Assembly (NCBI GenBank): GCA_017744415.1
Contig: JAGIBJ010000117.1
Location: 1 to 64,000, forward strand
Source of the DNA: Solirubrobacteraceae bacterium
GTDB lineage: Bacteria > Actinomycetota > Thermoleophilia > Solirubrobacterales > Solirubrobacteraceae
DNA: 64,000 bases
Reading direction: 5' to 3'
Positions 1-8,500 of the stretch are shown here, piece after piece (the first letter of the stretch is position 1; each line of letters opens with the position of its first letter). Position numbers and translations under genes: made by a program. A model generated the notes under the pieces. That model had not been told where the DNA came from, searched no databases, and worked only from the letters and a program-made list of their open reading frames with translations.

Positions 1-782
1 CCGTTGGAGCCCGTGAGCGTGTGGGAGCCGAAGCTGACGGTCGAGGGCGCGGTGAGGTTGAGGCCGCCCTGGGCGCACGGCATCGGTGCCAGGATGAAGG
101 TCTGGAGACCGAGGTGGCCGTTGTCGTCGAGCGTGAATCCGCGGGTCGCGGTCGTCCCGACGCCGGTCGACTCGTAGGCGGTGCCGATCGACGCGTCGCT
201 GCCGGACTCGTTGTCCTCCACGCAGAGCGTCGTCAGGCCGGAGCCCATTGTCGTCGTCGAACCGTCGTCGATGCCGATCGCGGAATAGCGCATGCTGCCC
301 GCCGCCACGCCCGTGCTGTTCGGAAAGTTGCCGCTCGTCGCGAGCGAGGAGACGATCGTTTGCGCCGGCGTGCCGTCGATCGGCGACGTCGTGTCGACGC
401 CCCGGAAGGACGCGAGGCTGGCCGAGGCCACGTCGGCCCCTGACCCGCCCGTAAAGGTGTAGTTGGCCGCGGGCGCGGCGCTGAGCACCCGGTAGTACGT
501 GATCAGCTCTTGGTTGGCGCCGAACGAGGCCTTGAGGTTCGGCACCTGCGTCCAGCCCGACGGGGCAGACGTCGAGCCGCTCACGCCGGCGTACGCCACG
601 CTCGCAACCATCACGTCACCGCTCGCCGTTCCGGCGGGGGTCGCCAGCGTGATCGAGCCGCTGGCGGCCTGGCCACACGTCTTGCTGCGGTAGGTCACGG
701 CGCCCTGCGCGAGCGAGGTACCGAACGTCGCCACGCTGGCGATCGCCGCGGTGAGCGTAGTGACGAGGGCTGACGCGTGCAT
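1..782 (-). CDS. Secreted surface protein entering a WxL-like domain (3' end off the window)
   Basis: The minus-strand frame is open from an ATG at 782 to the window edge, giving at least 260 residues with no stop, so the C-terminus is missing. Residues 1-27 form a signal peptide ending near SLAQG. Residues 30-230 are a beta-rich domain containing ITLATPAGTASGDVMVA, SGWTQVPN, YYRVLSA and FRGVDTTSPIDG. I recognise this pattern as a domain common in secreted actinobacterial proteins (SITxxxPAGTxxGDxLVA...GVDTxSPID). The last visible residues, LTAPSTVSFGSHTLTGSN, resemble the first strand of WxL-type domains, which bind the cell wall in Firmicutes. It is divergent from the cyclase / DUF916 cluster. 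The WxL assignment rests on about 18 residues plus the neighbouring DUF916 proteins, so it is tentative; the secreted status is firm. Confidence 0.72.
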   Translation of the reverse strand, partial: MHASALVTTLTAAIASVATFGTSLAQGAVTYRSKTCGQAASGSITLATPAGTASGDVMVASVAYAGVSGSTSAPSGWTQVPNLKASFGANQELITYYRVLSAAPAANYTFTGGSGADVASASLASFRGVDTTSPIDGTPAQTIVSSLATSGNFPNSTGVAAGSMRYSAIGIDDGSTTTMGSGLTTLCVEDNESGSDASIGTAYESTGVGTTATRGFTLDDNGHLGLQTFILAPMPCAQGGLNLTAPSTVSFGSHTLTGSN

Positions 783-1220
783 GGGGTGGGGGTAGGCGCG
801 CGCGTGGGCGCCCGTATTCCACACGTCGGTCCGTAGCGGCTGGCACCCCGCCATGGACGGCCATTCGTCTGATGAGCCGCCCCTCAACCTGGCGCTGAGG
901 CGCCAACTTCGGCGGAAATCGGTGTGAAGATCGGCCTCGGGAGCGACCGGCGTTCGGCGGAGAGGCTCGCCGGGCCGTGTTCGAGATGGGTCAGGGCTCG
1001 GCCGCGATCGTGAGATCACCAGCGATTGGCTCGCAGCGAGCAATGTCGCCGTCGGGCTTCCGAAGGAGGCGCTGAACCCTGGCGCACCACGGCTCGGTGG
1101 CACGCTCAACATCGACCGTTCGTCGACTCCGATGCCCCTCTGTGCGGTTCATACCGCGGTACCGCCCCGTTTCGTCCGGATCGGCTCAAAACTCGCGAGG
1201 GGGCCGCCGATCCTCCGAAC
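783..1220. other. Divergent intergenic region (438 bp) between the secreted protein and the first cyclase
   Basis: No convincing gene was found. The cyclase frame stays open upstream to a TTG at 1026, but that extension (Arg/Glu/Pro-rich, no hydrophobic segment) has no counterpart in the paralogous cyclase at 5615. The region probably holds the divergent promoters for the two transcripts. I found no clear sigma-70 hexamers and no recognisable c-di-GMP riboswitch. Confidence 0.4.
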
Positions 1221-2801
1221 GTGAAGTTGGCTGCCTCGCCCACCTCCGTTGATCTCGTTCCGCTCGGCGAACGGCTTCGGCTCATCTCTTACTTCCGCGC
1301 CGCGGCGATCGCCGTGCTGCTGGCGGCATGGATCCTGCTGCCGACCTCGCGTGGGATCGAGTTCGGTGCGCTCGCCGGCGTGTCGCTGGGCTACTTCGCC
1401 CTGATGGCCGCCATCGAGTGGTACTGGAGCCACTCCGGCCGCCGCGCACGCTTCATCTTCGGCATCTTCGCCATGAGCGACGCGCTGTTCATCGGCTGGG
1501 CCACCTACGGGCAGGCCGGCCTCGACACGCCGGTGCGCTCACTGATTCTCCTGCAGATCATCACGATCTGCCTCCTCGCCTCGTTCCGCACCGGCATCAA
1601 GCTCGCCCTCTTCAGCGCGTGGCTGCTCCTCGGCGCGGTGTACGTGCAGGAGGCCGGGATCCTCAACACGCTCGGCGGCGAGGTGGCCGCCTTCGGCGGC
1701 GACGACTACCGCGGCCTCGCGGTCGACATCACCGTCTACTTCCTCGTCGCGATCGCGACCACCGCCTTCGCGGCCGTCAACGAGCGAGAGCTGCGCCGCC
1801 GCCGCTACGACCTCGAGGCGCTCGCTCAGTTCGCACTCAAGCTCGATCAGGCGGAGACGCCCGGGCAGGTGGCGACGAGCCTCCTCGACGCCGTCGCCGA
1901 CATCTACGACTGCGAGCCGTCGCTCGTCGTCCGCAAGGACGGTGACCACGGCATCCGCGTGGTCGCGGCGCGCGGCATCCCGAGCACCGGTGCGCCGGTG
2001 CCGCTCAGCGCCGTGCCTGTCGTGTCCCGCGCGATGGAGTCCGACCAGACGCGTCTCGTCGCCCGCCGCGGTGAGGAGACCGATGCCCTGCTCGCTCGCT
2101 TTGCGCCCACCGCCAACGTCGCGGTGATGCCGCTCCACGGCCATCACGGCGCCGCCGCCGGTGCCCTCCTCCTCGAGCAGCCAGCCCGCCGCGGCTCGCG
2201 CATCGAGAAGCGGATCATCGGCATGCTCGAGCAGTTCACGTCGCACGCGTCGCTCGCGCTCGAGAACGCCAACCTTCTCGCCGAGGTGCGCGCACTCGCG
2301 ATCACCGATCCGCTGACGGGCCTCGCCAACCGCCGCCACCTCGACAACGTGCTCGAGCGCAGCACCTCGCAGGTGCGCCGCGGCAACGGCACCCTCGCGC
2401 TGATGATGATCGACATCGATCACTTCAAGAACCTGAACGACACCCACGGCCACCAGATGGGTGATGAGATGCTCCGTCGCGTCGCCCGCGCCCTCGAGGT
2501 GGATCTGCGCGCCGGCGATCTCGCCGCCCGCTACGGCGGCGAGGAGTTCAGCATCGTGATGCCCGGAAGCCGCGCTGAAGAGGTGCTGGACGCCGGGGAG
2601 CGGCTGCGCCGCTCGATCGCCGCACTTGATGGACCCGTCCCGGTCACCGTGAGCATCGGCGTCGCCTGGGCGCCGGAGCACGGCCTCTCGCGCGACGACC
2701 TCGTCAGGAACGCCGACGCCGCGCTCTATCGCGCGAAGGAAGGCGGGCGCAACCGCGTCGAGATGGCTGCCCCACCGATGAAGCTCGCCGATGCGAGCTA
2801 G
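1221..2801 (+). CDS. Membrane diguanylate cyclase (six helices, GAF-like, GGDEF), paralogue 1
   Basis: Makes c-di-GMP from two GTP at the membrane. The 526-residue product has about six hydrophobic helices (residues 28-190), a linker rich in Arg (NERELRRRRYD), a GAF-like region (about 205-330) and a GGDEF domain (about 350-515). The active-site motif GGEEF is intact at 439-443. An inhibitory-site RxxD (RAGD, 430-433) lies exactly five residues before it, so product inhibition is expected. DPLTGLANRRH marks the domain start. The GTG at 1221 was chosen because the N-terminus then lines up with the paralogue at 5615 (DLVPLxER in both, 526 and 528 residues); the Shine-Dalgarno is weak. The 3' end overlaps the next gene by 11 bp, implying co-transcription. 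The signal sensed by the helical part is unknown. Confidence 0.9.
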   Translation: MKLAASPTSVDLVPLGERLRLISYFRAAAIAVLLAAWILLPTSRGIEFGALAGVSLGYFALMAAIEWYWSHSGRRARFIFGIFAMSDALFIGWATYGQAGLDTPVRSLILLQIITICLLASFRTGIKLALFSAWLLLGAVYVQEAGILNTLGGEVAAFGGDDYRGLAVDITVYFLVAIATTAFAAVNERELRRRRYDLEALAQFALKLDQAETPGQVATSLLDAVADIYDCEPSLVVRKDGDHGIRVVAARGIPSTGAPVPLSAVPVVSRAMESDQTRLVARRGEETDALLARFAPTANVAVMPLHGHHGAAAGALLLEQPARRGSRIEKRIIGMLEQFTSHASLALENANLLAEVRALAITDPLTGLANRRHLDNVLERSTSQVRRGNGTLALMMIDIDHFKNLNDTHGHQMGDEMLRRVARALEVDLRAGDLAARYGGEEFSIVMPGSRAEEVLDAGERLRRSIAALDGPVPVTVSIGVAWAPEHGLSRDDLVRNADAALYRAKEGGRNRVEMAAPPMKLADAS

Positions 2802-4164
2802 CCTCCGCCAGGGCATGCGCCGCCTCCGGGCGGCGTTCGTCGTCGTCGCGGCCCTTGCCGCCGTGCCCTCGTCGGCGGTGGCCGATGGCGGCGTCGGCTA
2901 CCGGGTCGACGGCGAGCCGGGCTCGATGCTCGAGGACGGCTTCATCACGCTGCACCTCGGCCCCGGTGGCTCAGCGAGCGGCCACTTCGAGGCGACCAAC
3001 ACGAGCCGCTCGAACGCTCAGCTCAGCGTCTATTCGTCGGACGGCCTCACGGGTGACACGACCGGCATCGTCTACAGCGACGCCGGCTACAAGCTCAAGG
3101 ATGCCGGCGCCTGGCTCACACCCTCGGTCGGCGGCATGCTGCTCCCCGCCAACTCGTCGCGGCGCATCGACTTCTCCGTCCGCGTGCCCGCGAACGCGCG
3201 TACCGGCGACCACGTCGGCGGCATCGTCCTCGAGCAGCGCCGCACCGGCGGCGCGATCTCGCAGGTCGTGCGCAACGTGGTCCCCGTGCTCGTCGATGTG
3301 CAGGGCGGCGCCGGCACGTCGATCGATCTGCGCTCCGCGCTCGTGAGCCAGCTGCCGGGCACCGACCAGCCTGCGGTGATCGTGAAGATGGTCAACGACG
3401 GCCGGCGCATCTGCCGCCCGACGCTCACGGTCGCGCTCACCGGCCCGAGCGAGCGAGGCGCCCCGGTGAGCCGCCAGCTCGACGCGCTCCTGCCGGGCGA
3501 CGGCGTGCCATTCCCGCTGCCGTGGCCGCGCACCCTCGACGCCGGCACCTACCAGGCGTCGGTGACCACCACCGGCTGTGGTGCCACCGAGACCCTGCGC
3601 ACCGACGTGCGCAGCACGCTCCCCTACGAGACCGATCCGCCGCGCGGCAACAACGGCACCAACAGCGAGCCCGTCGTCACCGCTGCCCCGCCCGACACCG
3701 GCAGCTTCACCGCCCCCAGGGGTGGCGGCAAGAACGGCACCGACGAGGATCGCTCGCAGGGCAGCAACGTGCCGCCGTTCTCGGCCTCCGGTAGCGCGGG
3801 TGGCGGCACGCCGAGTGGCGCCTCCGGCTCGTCGTCGAAGGCGGCCACCGCCAAGGGCGGCAGCTTCACCGGTCCCGGCAAGCTCTTCAGCGATCTCGGC
3901 GACGTGGCCATCAAATACCTGCCGCCACTGCTGGAGCGCCTCGTTGCGCCGCTCTCGCTGCTCGGCCTGATGCTGCTCTTCCTCTTCGCCCAGGAGACGT
4001 TCGACCGCAAGGATCCGAAGCTGGCGCTCGCGCCGATCCACCGCGATCCAGACCTCGAGTTCCTGCCGCTCAGCCAGCTCGATGCGCCGTTCCAGCCTGA
4101 CGCCAGTCCGGGGGACCTCGAGGTCGTCCGTTCGCCGAGTGCACCGAGTCCGGCCCCCGGCTAG
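2791..4164 (+). CDS. DUF916-like (WxL-interacting type) membrane-anchored surface protein 1
   Basis: Exported protein of 457 residues. A signal peptide (residues 1-32) is followed by a DUF916-like beta domain (about 38-170) with the family's pattern: FEATNTSRSNAQLSVYSSDG, a segment before the strand WLTP, LLPANSSRRIDFSVRVP and GDHVGGIVLEQ. A second immunoglobulin-like module (about 180-270), placed like DUF3324 in WxL-interacting proteins, carries FPLPWPRTLDAGTY, with Cys208 and Cys263 placed for a disulfide. A Thr/Ser/Gly/Pro linker (275-375) leads to a helix (about 380-401) and the tail RKDPKLALAPI (DPK from 408). In Firmicutes such proteins bind peptidoglycan and WxL proteins; that role here is inferred. 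An in-frame ATG at 2815 is an alternative start. The family call is from pattern, not a search. Confidence 0.8.
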   Translation: MRASLRQGMRRLRAAFVVVAALAAVPSSAVADGGVGYRVDGEPGSMLEDGFITLHLGPGGSASGHFEATNTSRSNAQLSVYSSDGLTGDTTGIVYSDAGYKLKDAGAWLTPSVGGMLLPANSSRRIDFSVRVPANARTGDHVGGIVLEQRRTGGAISQVVRNVVPVLVDVQGGAGTSIDLRSALVSQLPGTDQPAVIVKMVNDGRRICRPTLTVALTGPSERGAPVSRQLDALLPGDGVPFPLPWPRTLDAGTYQASVTTTGCGATETLRTDVRSTLPYETDPPRGNNGTNSEPVVTAAPPDTGSFTAPRGGGKNGTDEDRSQGSNVPPFSASGSAGGGTPSGASGSSSKAATAKGGSFTGPGKLFSDLGDVAIKYLPPLLERLVAPLSLLGLMLLFLFAQETFDRKDPKLALAPIHRDPDLEFLPLSQLDAPFQPDASPGDLEVVRSPSAPSPAPG

Positions 4165-4246
4165 GTCGATCAACCGGCCAGTGCCTGTCGTCGCGTCAAG
4201 GTCCACCACGAGCGCCGCCCTCGCGCATAAGCTGCCCGTTACGAGC

Positions 4247-5458
4247 ATGTTCGCCTTGCCGAAGCCCGCCGCGGGTCATCGCCGTCGCCGCGCCGTCCGT
4301 GCCGCGCTCGCCGCCTCGCTTGCCTTCGTTGCCACCGGCGTCGCGAGCCCGGCTGCCCTCGCCGCGTCGGCCGAGCAGGCGGTGAAGTCGGGCAACGCCC
4401 CGCTCATCGGCGGGTTCAGCGCCCGCGCGCTCGACGAGAACGGCCAGGTGACGCCGAAGACCTACTTCGAGCTGAAGATGAAGCCCGGGGAGTCGTTCGA
4501 CGGCACCATCCTCGTCACCAATGCCGCGGAAGACTTCGTGCGCCTGCGCGTGGATTCCGTCGACGGCCTCACGGGCGAGACGAGCGGCACGGTCTACGCG
4601 AACCGCACCGATCCGCGCAAGGAGACGTCGCAGTGGATCGAGCCGAAGAAGGCGAAGCTGCGCATGGATGCCGACTCCCAGCGCCAGCTCGGCTTCCACC
4701 TGCACGTGCCGGATGACGCGGCGCCCGGCGATCACGTCGGCGCCATCGCCTTCCAGCGCATCATCAAGCCGAAGGAGGGCGCGCAGTTCTCCGTCCGGCA
4801 GGTGCTGCGCGTCGCGGTGGCCATCCAGATCCGCGTCGAGGGGCCGGCCGACGCCAAGCTCGAGCTTGGCGCCATTACCCTGAAGGCGCTCGGCGGCACG
4901 CAGATCCCGGCGGTGAACCTCGAGCTCAAGAACACCGGCCAGCTGTTGTGTCGCCCGGCGCTCAATGTCACGCTCGCCCAGGGTGGCGAGAGCCTCGGCA
5001 CCGTGAACCGCCAGCTCGACACGATCCTCGCGGGCGACACCATCAACTACCCGCTGCCGTGGCCCAAGCCGCTCGACCCGGGCACCTACGACGTGACCGC
5101 TGCCACCAGCGGCTGCGGCCCCGAGGCGAAGACCACCCAGAGCGTGAAACTCGAGGCCGCGCTGCGCGGCAGCACGGGTGCGCCCGGCCCCGACACCGCC
5201 GCCCTCTCCGACAACGGCGGCGGTATCCCGTGGTGGGCGATGCTCCTCGCGGTGCTCGGCGCCCTCGGCGTCGGCTTCTTCTTCGCTCGCCGCACCGGCA
5301 AGAAGAACGACGATCCGCCGGCGGCCGCGGCTGCTCCGGTGGAGCCCTCGCCGGCCTCGCCGGCCTCGCCGGCCGCTGAGGCCACGCCGGCCGAGCCTGT
5401 GCCGGCCGGCCAGGCCGTCGCCATCGAGCCTGAGAAGGCGCCTCGCGGCGAAGCTTGA
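4247..5458 (+). CDS. DUF916-like (WxL-interacting type) membrane-anchored surface protein 2
   Basis: Exported protein of 403 residues. A signal peptide covers about residues 1-40 (basic GHRRRRAVR, then a hydrophobic stretch ending AALAAS). The DUF916-like domain (about 50-190) has YFELKMKPGESFDGTILVTN, RVDSVDGLTGETSGTVY and PGDHVGAIAFQR, closely parallel to the preceding gene (SDGLTGDTTGIVY, TGDHVGGIVLEQ). The second module has YPLPWPKPLDPGTY and the cysteine pair 235/290, with the same 55-residue spacing as its neighbour. A Trp-flanked helix (GGIPWWAMLLAVLGALGVGF) anchors it and the tail is Pro/Ala/Glu-rich; it lacks the DPKLALAPI tail of the other two. The ATG at 4247 was chosen because it directly precedes the signal peptide. 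Likely a tandem duplicate of the upstream gene whose anchor has diverged. Confidence 0.8.
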   Translation: MFALPKPAAGHRRRRAVRAALAASLAFVATGVASPAALAASAEQAVKSGNAPLIGGFSARALDENGQVTPKTYFELKMKPGESFDGTILVTNAAEDFVRLRVDSVDGLTGETSGTVYANRTDPRKETSQWIEPKKAKLRMDADSQRQLGFHLHVPDDAAPGDHVGAIAFQRIIKPKEGAQFSVRQVLRVAVAIQIRVEGPADAKLELGAITLKALGGTQIPAVNLELKNTGQLLCRPALNVTLAQGGESLGTVNRQLDTILAGDTINYPLPWPKPLDPGTYDVTAATSGCGPEAKTTQSVKLEAALRGSTGAPGPDTAALSDNGGGIPWWAMLLAVLGALGVGFFFARRTGKKNDDPPAAAAAPVEPSPASPASPAAEATPAEPVPAGQAVAIEPEKAPRGEA

Positions 5459-5614
5459 GAGCGGTCACGCGCCTGGTCCTTGCGCGTACCCTCCCGATTT
5501 CCGGGTGAATCTGGCCAACCGTCGGATTCCATACTTGCGTGTCGCTCGTCACGTGCCGAGTACTGAGTCATAGAACTGGTCCAACCGGACGGTTCGCGAA
5601 CTTGGGGACGCAGC

Positions 5615-7201
5615 GTGCTGGGGAGCAAGCGCATTCACGATCTCGTGCCGCTCAACGAGCGCACGCGCATGATGGAAGGGGTCCGGGCGGGCTTGGCCAC
5701 GCTCGTGATCGTCGCCTGGCTCACGGTGCCGGCGACGCGCGGCACCAGCTTCCTCACCCTCGCGCTGGCCGCCGGCGGCTACGTGGCGGTGATCGCGATC
5801 GCGCAGCGCGCGTGGATCCGCCAGGGTCTCTCGCTCGCACTCTTCTTCGGCGTCGCCGTGATGCTCGACGCCGCCGCCCTCGCCTGGGCCTCCTACGGCA
5901 CCTCGGGCGTCGACAGCCCGCTGCGCCTCATCCTGATCCTGCAGCTCATCACGGTCTCGCTCGTGGGCAGCTTCCGGCTGGGCCTCAAGCTCGCGCTGTT
6001 CCAGGTGTGGATGCTGCTCGGCGCCGTCTACCTGCAGGAGCTCGGCGTGCGCACCCTCGGAGGAGAGCGTGTGTCGTTCGGCAGCCCGGAGTTCCGCACC
6101 GTCGGCCTCGAGCTCGCACTCACCGTGCTCGTCGCGGCCGTCACGACCGGCTTCGCGGCCGTCAACGAGCGCGAGCTGCGCCGCCGCCGCAGCGACGTGG
6201 AGGAGCTGGCCGCCCTCACGATGCGTCTCGACGATGCCGAGGGTCCGCTGGCGATCGCTGGCACGTTGCTCGCGGGCATCGAGGAGCTGCATGGCACCCC
6301 GCGCGGAATCGTCGTGCGTCGCTGCGAGGCCGGCGATTACGCCGTGCTCGCCGCCCGCGGCATGGAGCTCACTGCCGATCACGGCCCGTTCACCGCTGAG
6401 GCCGCGAGCCTCGTCGAGATGGTGCGCTCCGCTGGGCGCGCCGCCCTGCTCGTCCACCGCCAGGCCCACGGCGACGCGCTCCTCACGCACTTCCCCGATG
6501 GTGCCCGCTTGGCGCTCGTGCCGCTCGCGATCGACGACTCGGCCGGCGTGCTCATCGTCGAGCACCCGCCCGAGGCCGGTAGCCGCATGCAGCACCGCAT
6601 CCTCGCGCTGCTCTCCCGCTACGCCGCCCACGCCGCGATCGTGATTCGCAACGCCGAGCTGCTGGAGCGCGTGCGCGCCCTCGCGACCACCGACGGCCTC
6701 ACCGGCCTGCCGAACCGCCGCCACCTCGACGAGGCTCTCGATCGCGCGTGCGCGCAGGTGGCTCGCGGCCACGGCTCGCTCGGCGTGCTCATGATCGACG
6801 TCGACCACTTCAAGAAGCTGAACGACACCCACGGCCACCAGGTCGGCGATGAGGTGCTCAAGCACGTCGCCAAGGTGCTCGACAGCGAGCTGCGTGCCGG
6901 CGACATGGTCGCCCGCTACGGCGGCGAGGAGTTCACCGTCGTGATGCCGGGTGCGCAGGGCGTCGAGGCGAAGGGCGCAGCCGAACGCCTGCGGTGCGCT
7001 ATCGAGCTCGCCGCCGGGCCGGTCGACGTGACCGTCAGCGTCGGTGTCGCATGGGCGCCGCTGCACGGCACGTCACGCGTGGATCTCGTCGCGTCGGCCG
7101 ATGCAGCGCTCTATGAGGCCAAGCAGCGCGGCCGCAACTGCACCGCGCTGGCGAAGACCATCGACCCGTCGCCCCATCCCGTCGATGCGCAGGTGAACTG
7201 A
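5615..7201 (+). CDS. Membrane diguanylate cyclase (six helices, GAF-like, GGDEF), paralogue 2
   Basis: A 528-residue cyclase, colinear over its whole length with the protein at 1221-2801: DLVPLNER near the N-terminus, six hydrophobic helices, AAVNERELRRRRSDVEEL after the last helix, a GAF-like region, then GGDEF. GGEEF is at 436-440 and the inhibitory RAGD at 427-430, so activity and product inhibition are both expected. The GTG start has a good Shine-Dalgarno (GGGGA six bases upstream). The stop overlaps the next ATG by one base (TGATG), implying translational coupling to the surface protein that follows. The 156-bp gap upstream may hold a separate promoter. The membrane and GAF parts differ more between paralogues than the cyclase domain, which fits different inputs with the same output (inference). 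Confidence 0.9.
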   Translation: MLGSKRIHDLVPLNERTRMMEGVRAGLATLVIVAWLTVPATRGTSFLTLALAAGGYVAVIAIAQRAWIRQGLSLALFFGVAVMLDAAALAWASYGTSGVDSPLRLILILQLITVSLVGSFRLGLKLALFQVWMLLGAVYLQELGVRTLGGERVSFGSPEFRTVGLELALTVLVAAVTTGFAAVNERELRRRRSDVEELAALTMRLDDAEGPLAIAGTLLAGIEELHGTPRGIVVRRCEAGDYAVLAARGMELTADHGPFTAEAASLVEMVRSAGRAALLVHRQAHGDALLTHFPDGARLALVPLAIDDSAGVLIVEHPPEAGSRMQHRILALLSRYAAHAAIVIRNAELLERVRALATTDGLTGLPNRRHLDEALDRACAQVARGHGSLGVLMIDVDHFKKLNDTHGHQVGDEVLKHVAKVLDSELRAGDMVARYGGEEFTVVMPGAQGVEAKGAAERLRCAIELAAGPVDVTVSVGVAWAPLHGTSRVDLVASADAALYEAKQRGRNCTALAKTIDPSPHPVDAQVN

Positions 7202-8487
7202 TGCCGCCAAGCCAGCTCCTCACCAGCGCCGTGGTGGCCACGGTCCTCCTTGGTATTGGCACCCCCGCGGCTTCCGCGCAGGACGCCACGCCCGGCACAC
7301 CCACCACCGCCCGCGCCGGGCTCCTCGGCAGCGTCACCAAGCCGGTGACCACGACGCTCGACGGTGCTCTGCAGTCGGTGTCGTCGGCGACGGGTGGTGC
7401 GGTCACGCTGCCCTCGACCACCGATCTCACCTCGGGCGTCGTCGACACCGTCGATGGCACCGTGCAGGTGGTCGCGAGCACCGTCGATCAGGTCACCGCC
7501 CCGGTCACCCAGGCGCTCTCGGGCCCGCAGGCCGCGATCTCGCTGCCGGGCCTGGCTCAGCTCGATGGGGCTGCGGTGCTCGATCTCGTCGTCGGCAACG
7601 TCGGCACCGACGCGTGCGCTCCGGTCGCCGATCTCGCGATCACGGGCAAGGACGGCGTGAGGGTGGCCGGTGGCGTCACGCAGCTGCTCTCGATCCTGCC
7701 TGGCGCGAGCCGCGAATACGCACTGCCGTGGCCGTCGGGTCTGGATGCCGGCACCTACGCCGTCGGCGCCTCGGTGAGCGGCTGCGGCAGCCTCCAGGCG
7801 CTGTCGCTCTCCGTCACCGTTGGCGGCGACGAGGCCCAGCAGAGCCGCTCCGGCTCCGGCGGCGGCGGCACGGGCTCGACGGGCGGTACCGGCAGCGGGG
7901 GTTCGACTGGCTCGTCGTCGAGCGGTTCGACGTCTCAGTCCTCGGATGCCGGCTCCTCGTCCGGCGGCGGCAACCGGCAGACGGATTCCGGCTCGGCCGT
8001 TCGCAATGCGACTTCCGGCGGCGCCGGCGGGCCCGATTCGGGCACGCTCGTCGCCGATCACAGTGTGGGCAACCGCGCGGCGCGCACAGGCGGCCGCGCG
8101 CGTGCTCCACGCCCCGCGGCCGGTGGGGCGCTCGCTGCTGGCCCCGCGGCTCCGGCCGCCATGCTCGCCAACCCCGATCGCGATTCCGCCAAGCTCGCCC
8201 GCGCGTCCGGAGCCGTCTCCAGCACCGTCGCCGGCCCGCCGCGCAACACCATCGGCGAGACCGCCTCCGCCGTCGCCCGCGCGCTGCCCGCCGTCATCGA
8301 GCGCGCCGCCCCGGCCCTCGCCGTCCTCGGCCTCATCGGCGCCCTCTTCCTCCTCCAGGAGGGCCTCGCCAAGCGCGACCCCAAGCTCGCCCTCGCCCCC
8401 ATCGGCCCGGTCGAAGATCTCGACTTCGACGAGCCCGAAGGCTTGCTGCGCCACTTCGCGAAGCCGCCGGCGCCGCGCGGCGGGTAG
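7201..8487 (+). CDS. Exported C-terminally anchored surface protein, third LPWP/two-Cys family member, no DUF916 domain
   Basis: A 428-residue protein with a signal peptide (1-29, ending ASAQ) and a Thr/Val-rich low-complexity stretch (30-110) in place of DUF916. The shared module has YALPWPSGLDAGTY (LPWP from 175) and cysteines at 139 and 195 (spacing 56, against 55 in the two upstream proteins). A long Gly/Ser/Thr linker (about 210-350) leads to a helix (about 362-384) and the tail KRDPKLALAPI (DPK from 393), nearly identical to the tail of the protein at 2791. It is translationally coupled to the cyclase upstream. Function is unknown. The domain loss suggests it keeps the partner-binding module but not the wall-binding one, by analogy with the two-domain WxL-interacting proteins (inference). 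Confidence 0.72.
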   Translation: MPPSQLLTSAVVATVLLGIGTPAASAQDATPGTPTTARAGLLGSVTKPVTTTLDGALQSVSSATGGAVTLPSTTDLTSGVVDTVDGTVQVVASTVDQVTAPVTQALSGPQAAISLPGLAQLDGAAVLDLVVGNVGTDACAPVADLAITGKDGVRVAGGVTQLLSILPGASREYALPWPSGLDAGTYAVGASVSGCGSLQALSLSVTVGGDEAQQSRSGSGGGGTGSTGGTGSGGSTGSSSSGSTSQSSDAGSSSGGGNRQTDSGSAVRNATSGGAGGPDSGTLVADHSVGNRAARTGGRARAPRPAAGGALAAGPAAPAAMLANPDRDSAKLARASGAVSSTVAGPPRNTIGETASAVARALPAVIERAAPALAVLGLIGALFLLQEGLAKRDPKLALAPIGPVEDLDFDEPEGLLRHFAKPPAPRGG

Positions 8488-8500
8488 CGGCTGCGGGTGC

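Noticed and set aside
1026-1220. 65-codon N-terminal extension of the first cyclase from TTG 1026
   Set aside because: No counterpart in the paralogue at 5615 and the sequence is Arg/Glu/Pro-rich without structure.
783-1220. c-di-GMP riboswitch before the surface cluster
   Set aside because: I looked because cyclases follow, but found none of the conserved GEMM-type segments.
1539-4248. Minus-strand frames of 425 residues each opposite the first cyclase and first DUF916 protein
   Set aside because: No signal peptide, helix or motif; opposite genes with intact active-site and export features.
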